A stretch of 64,000 nt of DNA from Cytospora piceicola (taxonomy: Eukaryota > Ascomycota > Sordariomycetes > Diaporthales > Cytosporaceae): contig JALQBC010000009.1 of NCBI GenBank assembly GCA_023375675.1, forward strand, positions 1,240,001 through 1,304,000. Reading direction: 5' to 3'. Position 1 is the stretch's first letter; each line of letters starts with the position of its first letter. The notes under the pieces are model-generated. The model worked only from the letters and a program-made list of their open reading frames with translations, had not been told where the DNA came from and did not search any database. The translations under genes were made by a program, and so were the position numbers. This document shows positions 60,601-64,000 of this stretch, one piece after another.

Positions 60601-63600
60601 AGGGTAATTACCGTCATGCTGTTGAGTAAGAAGGGACTTTGAGAACCTGGGCAATATCAGCCGATCGTCAGTCTTCACAACTCTGGTGTGCGACTGCGGG
60701 ATCCCTCCGAGATCCCCATGGAACGTATTATAGCAACTAACTATACTATATACTTATGTATGCATGTATATAGGTATATATGTAACGTAGGTGGACGAGG
60801 GGTGTGGCTCAGCACATGAGAATACCTGATCATGCACACCGGTTCCTTCCCTCCATCTAGATGCACGTAATTTTGTGTTATAGAGGCGTGACGTTTTCGT
60901 CCTCCGGGCATTGCATGAGTGCCCGTTTCAAACTTACATGCTGCGTAGTTACTTGCATCCCATGGTTGCAGTCGGGGTTCGCCGTGCAGCAAGTAGTGCC
61001 ACCACCACCACCAAATCGGCATTAGCTTGATGCCCATCTGTGTACTTGTTGATCTATTACTAGGTACTGCCTGTCAAGAAGTTAGACATTCAGCTATCAC
61101 GAGGTTGCCAAGAAGATCCCTGATGTCCTGCTGAGTAGAAGAGCGGGCACCTGAGCAACTTTGGGGCCTGAAGTAGACTGACTGACTATAAGCAACCCGG
61201 CCGAGGACATCAAAGCTGAGAGCTTTTCCGTCTTCTCGCCAATGTCAGAACCTTGTTCCTTTACCCCGGACACCAATACACTACTACACCATGAGCCTGT
61301 CAGATCTAGCTTGCATATACACAATGGCGCGGCATCAAACGGCTGGTACTGCTAGTGCTGACAGCTGACAGCCCTCCCTGCAAGATCTGACCATCTACAT
61401 GCATATATACATACACACAGACTTGGGAGGTGATCGACAGCACTGCTTGCGCGTAATGTGCAGGTCTCAGAATCACTCGTTACATAGCCTCTGTCCAATA
61501 CTCCCCCTGCCCCCGCCACACCCCTCAGAGCGGGCTGGCCGTGAGCCTGTCAAGCCCGTTAGTCCTCTGCCTGGTTTATAGACAGACGGTATCGCTGTGC
61601 CACATAGCCGCATCACAGCCTGGCGATCTGTTATACAAACAGGGGCGTGCTCTTGCCCTGAGTACCGGTACCCAGGGTACCTTGGGCCAACCGATCTGCA
61701 TCATCGCCATCGGCATGGATACGGCACATACGCACATGGACACCTCGAAAGCAGATTTTCAGCGCTACAACATTCCTGATCAAGGCAGGCCCCAAACGCG
61801 GCCATGCGGCGCGGACGCTACTACTGATGCCTTGCAGCCCCTTCTTTGGGAATCCTTAAGTGGTGACGCGATCAAGGCTGTGCCGCGGACGGGCAGCCCC
61901 CGGGCTTGGAGCGCCTGCGCGTGTGCGGCTCTTTTCAAAAACCTACTCCATAACTTACAGCAAAGGAAAGGGGCGTAACATCGAACAGCAAGACGGCTGT
62001 GCCGGGTATCGATACAGCTGAGACGCTATACATGTGTGATTACGAGGCCTGCTCGGGTGGCTCATCACAACTGGCAGCAAGTCTCAGCGTTTGACCAATA
62101 TAGATACTACATATTTGCAAACACTCAATTCAGGGAAGCCGACAAACAGACTAATGCAACTCGGAAGTAGCTATGTATCCCAAGTTGGAGGTCGAACCCA
62201 AATGTATTAGTGAATATGGAGTTTTCCACAAACCATAGCGTCAATAGCTGTTAGGAGGAATTGCGCCCAACGCTCTTGAGGCTGAACTATCACTCGTTTG
62301 TGAGACTCAAAGTGCTGTGAGGATGTCAGTGTTCTTGCGTAATAGGATCCGTCGCATCGAAAAGTGCCCGAAGGGTTGTGCCCAAGACCAAGAATATGGA
62401 CAAGACTGGATGACTTGGTTGATTAGCTACATATTGGAATAAGATTGCCACTTACCGTGCCGGAACAACACGTTTCAATTAGGGTTGTTGTTGACTTTCA
62501 TAGACCTTCTCTTAGAACCTCTACTAACTGAAGCCTTGGTCAAAATTGAAGTACCTAGGTAATGAGAACAGTTTCTCGATCAATGCCACCAATAGCCGTA
62601 CAGGGCATAAGCACTTCTTTGGAACCAAAGATAATATGTCCTATTTCCCAAGGAACAGCGGACAGTATTATAACTCTTCTTCATCCTCAACAAAATCTCT
62701 GATACATATCACCCTCGAGTCTCCAACCATGTATGTGATCCTAGAGAATACACGGACTTGGTCTTATTGGACTGGGCGACGTCACAGGGGATTTGAGAAG
62801 AATGTAATGATTAGCTGTTCCAAAACCAAAGCTTCAGGTACAAGAATAATTTCGTTCGTTATTGGGGGCGGCTGATCGTTGGGATTTGATAACAACCATG
62901 GTGACGAAGCATATTTCTACAAGCCACTTTTACGAACTAACATAGCTATGTATATATATATATATACAGATATACAGACTAATTACCGAAAGCGCATAGT
63001 AACAACTCTCGAAATACACAGGAAACTGAAAACTGCACTGAATATGCATCATCAAGCCCTAATCATAGATGATGAAAGTTGCTAACTTGACCAGCCAACT
63101 TAACCCCCCCCCCCCCCTTTACAATCTGGCAGTGGACACAAGCGGCCACTTCAATGTCAAATATCCCCTATGTAATATGATGCTTCGGCTTACATCGCAA
63201 GCTCGGCATCATGAACCAAGTCCCTTACTCTCCAGTCAAACAACATCACATAATGCCACGAGCCTTGATACGTTTTGGGCTTTTCCAATGATACAAGGAC
63301 TTAATTACTCACTGTGGCGCTGATCTTGCCTTGCAAACATAGGCCAATGTCAAGTCACGTTTTACCATCGCCGCACCTTTAAGGAAGCATAAAGAAATTT
63401 GGCATCTAGAGTGGTCCATATAACTTACGGGCTCTTCAGGAGAGAGGCAGAACATCCCCTGCATGTAGATATGTACCTATACAAGCTTTACTATAGTTTC
63501 GGGTACAACAAACACCGGCCTAAGCATTACCTGGGCACCTTCAATATTCTGTACAGTATGCAGTCCTAACAACTTGTTTCGTAGCCGAGGTGGCACCCGG

Positions 63601-64000
63601 TGTCAGTCCAAGCCATGAAGCCACGGTCACACATATCCATGTTCAAATAAAGCATAGCTACCCGAGCCGAGGTTGAAGCAGAAGCCAATATCGTATGACC
63701 CCGAGAGTGTAGTGCTTCACTCTACAATATATCGGGCTGTGGCGTCACCTCAAGATACCCAATAAGTGTAAAACCAAGCCGTACCGGGGGGCACACGAGG
63801 GATCAGTTGACCTCTCTGCCGGTGCCATCTCCGTCATCGACCTGTACACGACATGATTATGGCGGCCCCCGGGTATCACCGAGCCTGAGGGCTGATTGCG
63901 GCCAACAAGACATCAGCAAAACAGAATTCCGTATCACGGAACCCGCCGCAGAAGGATCTCGGGGCTGTCGTTCACCGCCGCCCCTGCATACCGCCGTGTG
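57632..64000. other. Gene-poor right end of 6.4 kb
   Basis: No supported gene. Frames overlapping on both strands at 59931-60607 (about 200 codons each) have no domain, and I think they are chance. A 121-codon frame at 58116-58478 could lie in a long 3' UTR. Poly-C runs occur at 57751 and 63104-63117, and TA repeats near 62950-62970. An exact TACCTAGGTA is at 62552. Nothing at the right edge can be assigned to a gene. Confidence 0.45.

Noticed and set aside
59931..60607. Overlapping frames of about 200 codons on both strands
   Set aside because: Neither product shows a domain or gene-like composition, and long antisense pairs arise where stop-poor sequence is open on both strands.
62180..62280. 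tRNA candidate on the minus strand, with a B-box-like GGTTCGACC
   Set aside because: A T-arm can be drawn, but no A box and no matching acceptor stem are present at the right distance.

Overview
The window looks like nuclear DNA of a filamentous ascomycete (Pezizomycotina, probably a sordariomycete). Genes carry short GT-AG introns, long intergenic spacers separate them, and the recognisable proteins (ARP8, PLC1, LEU2, a SIP3/LAM-type lipid-transfer protein, DUF2235, DUF3074) are typical fungal housekeeping and signalling types. A 13 kb AT-rich block carries the signature of repeat-induced point mutation (RIP), a defence found in this group. I cannot name the species.

Layout. 1-405: N-terminal part of an unknown gene running off the left edge. 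406-6343: gene-free, with a short TIR element (MITE) at 4937-5165 and a perfect hairpin at 2440-2476. 6344-22000: a compact gene block with a polyQ protein, ARP8 (INO80 chromatin remodelling), PLC1 (phosphoinositide signalling) divergent from LEU2 (leucine synthesis, with Leu3-like and GCN4/CPC1-like sites upstream), a kinase-like APH protein and a DUF2235 hydrolase. 23104-36362: a TIR DNA transposon of unknown family with a Ty3/gypsy chromovirus inserted inside its coding frame. Both are saturated with RIP-type transitions, while their termini are relatively spared. 39435-41450: a secreted, Thr-rich, repeat-containing, probably GPI-anchored protein. 42362-49739: two lipid-binding proteins on the minus strand (DUF3074 and the SIP3/LAM type). 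49740-64000: gene-poor, with one lineage-type protein of unknown function at 56591-57631.

The housekeeping genes do not form a pathway or cluster. Several touch lipids or phosphoinositides (PLC1, SIP3/LAM, DUF3074, perhaps DUF2235), but I treat that as coincidence unless synteny shows otherwise. The most unusual part of the window is the nested transposon and its preserved ends. Exon structures were built by hand from splice motifs and frame continuity. I saw no convincing tRNA, rRNA, CRISPR array or biosynthetic cluster.
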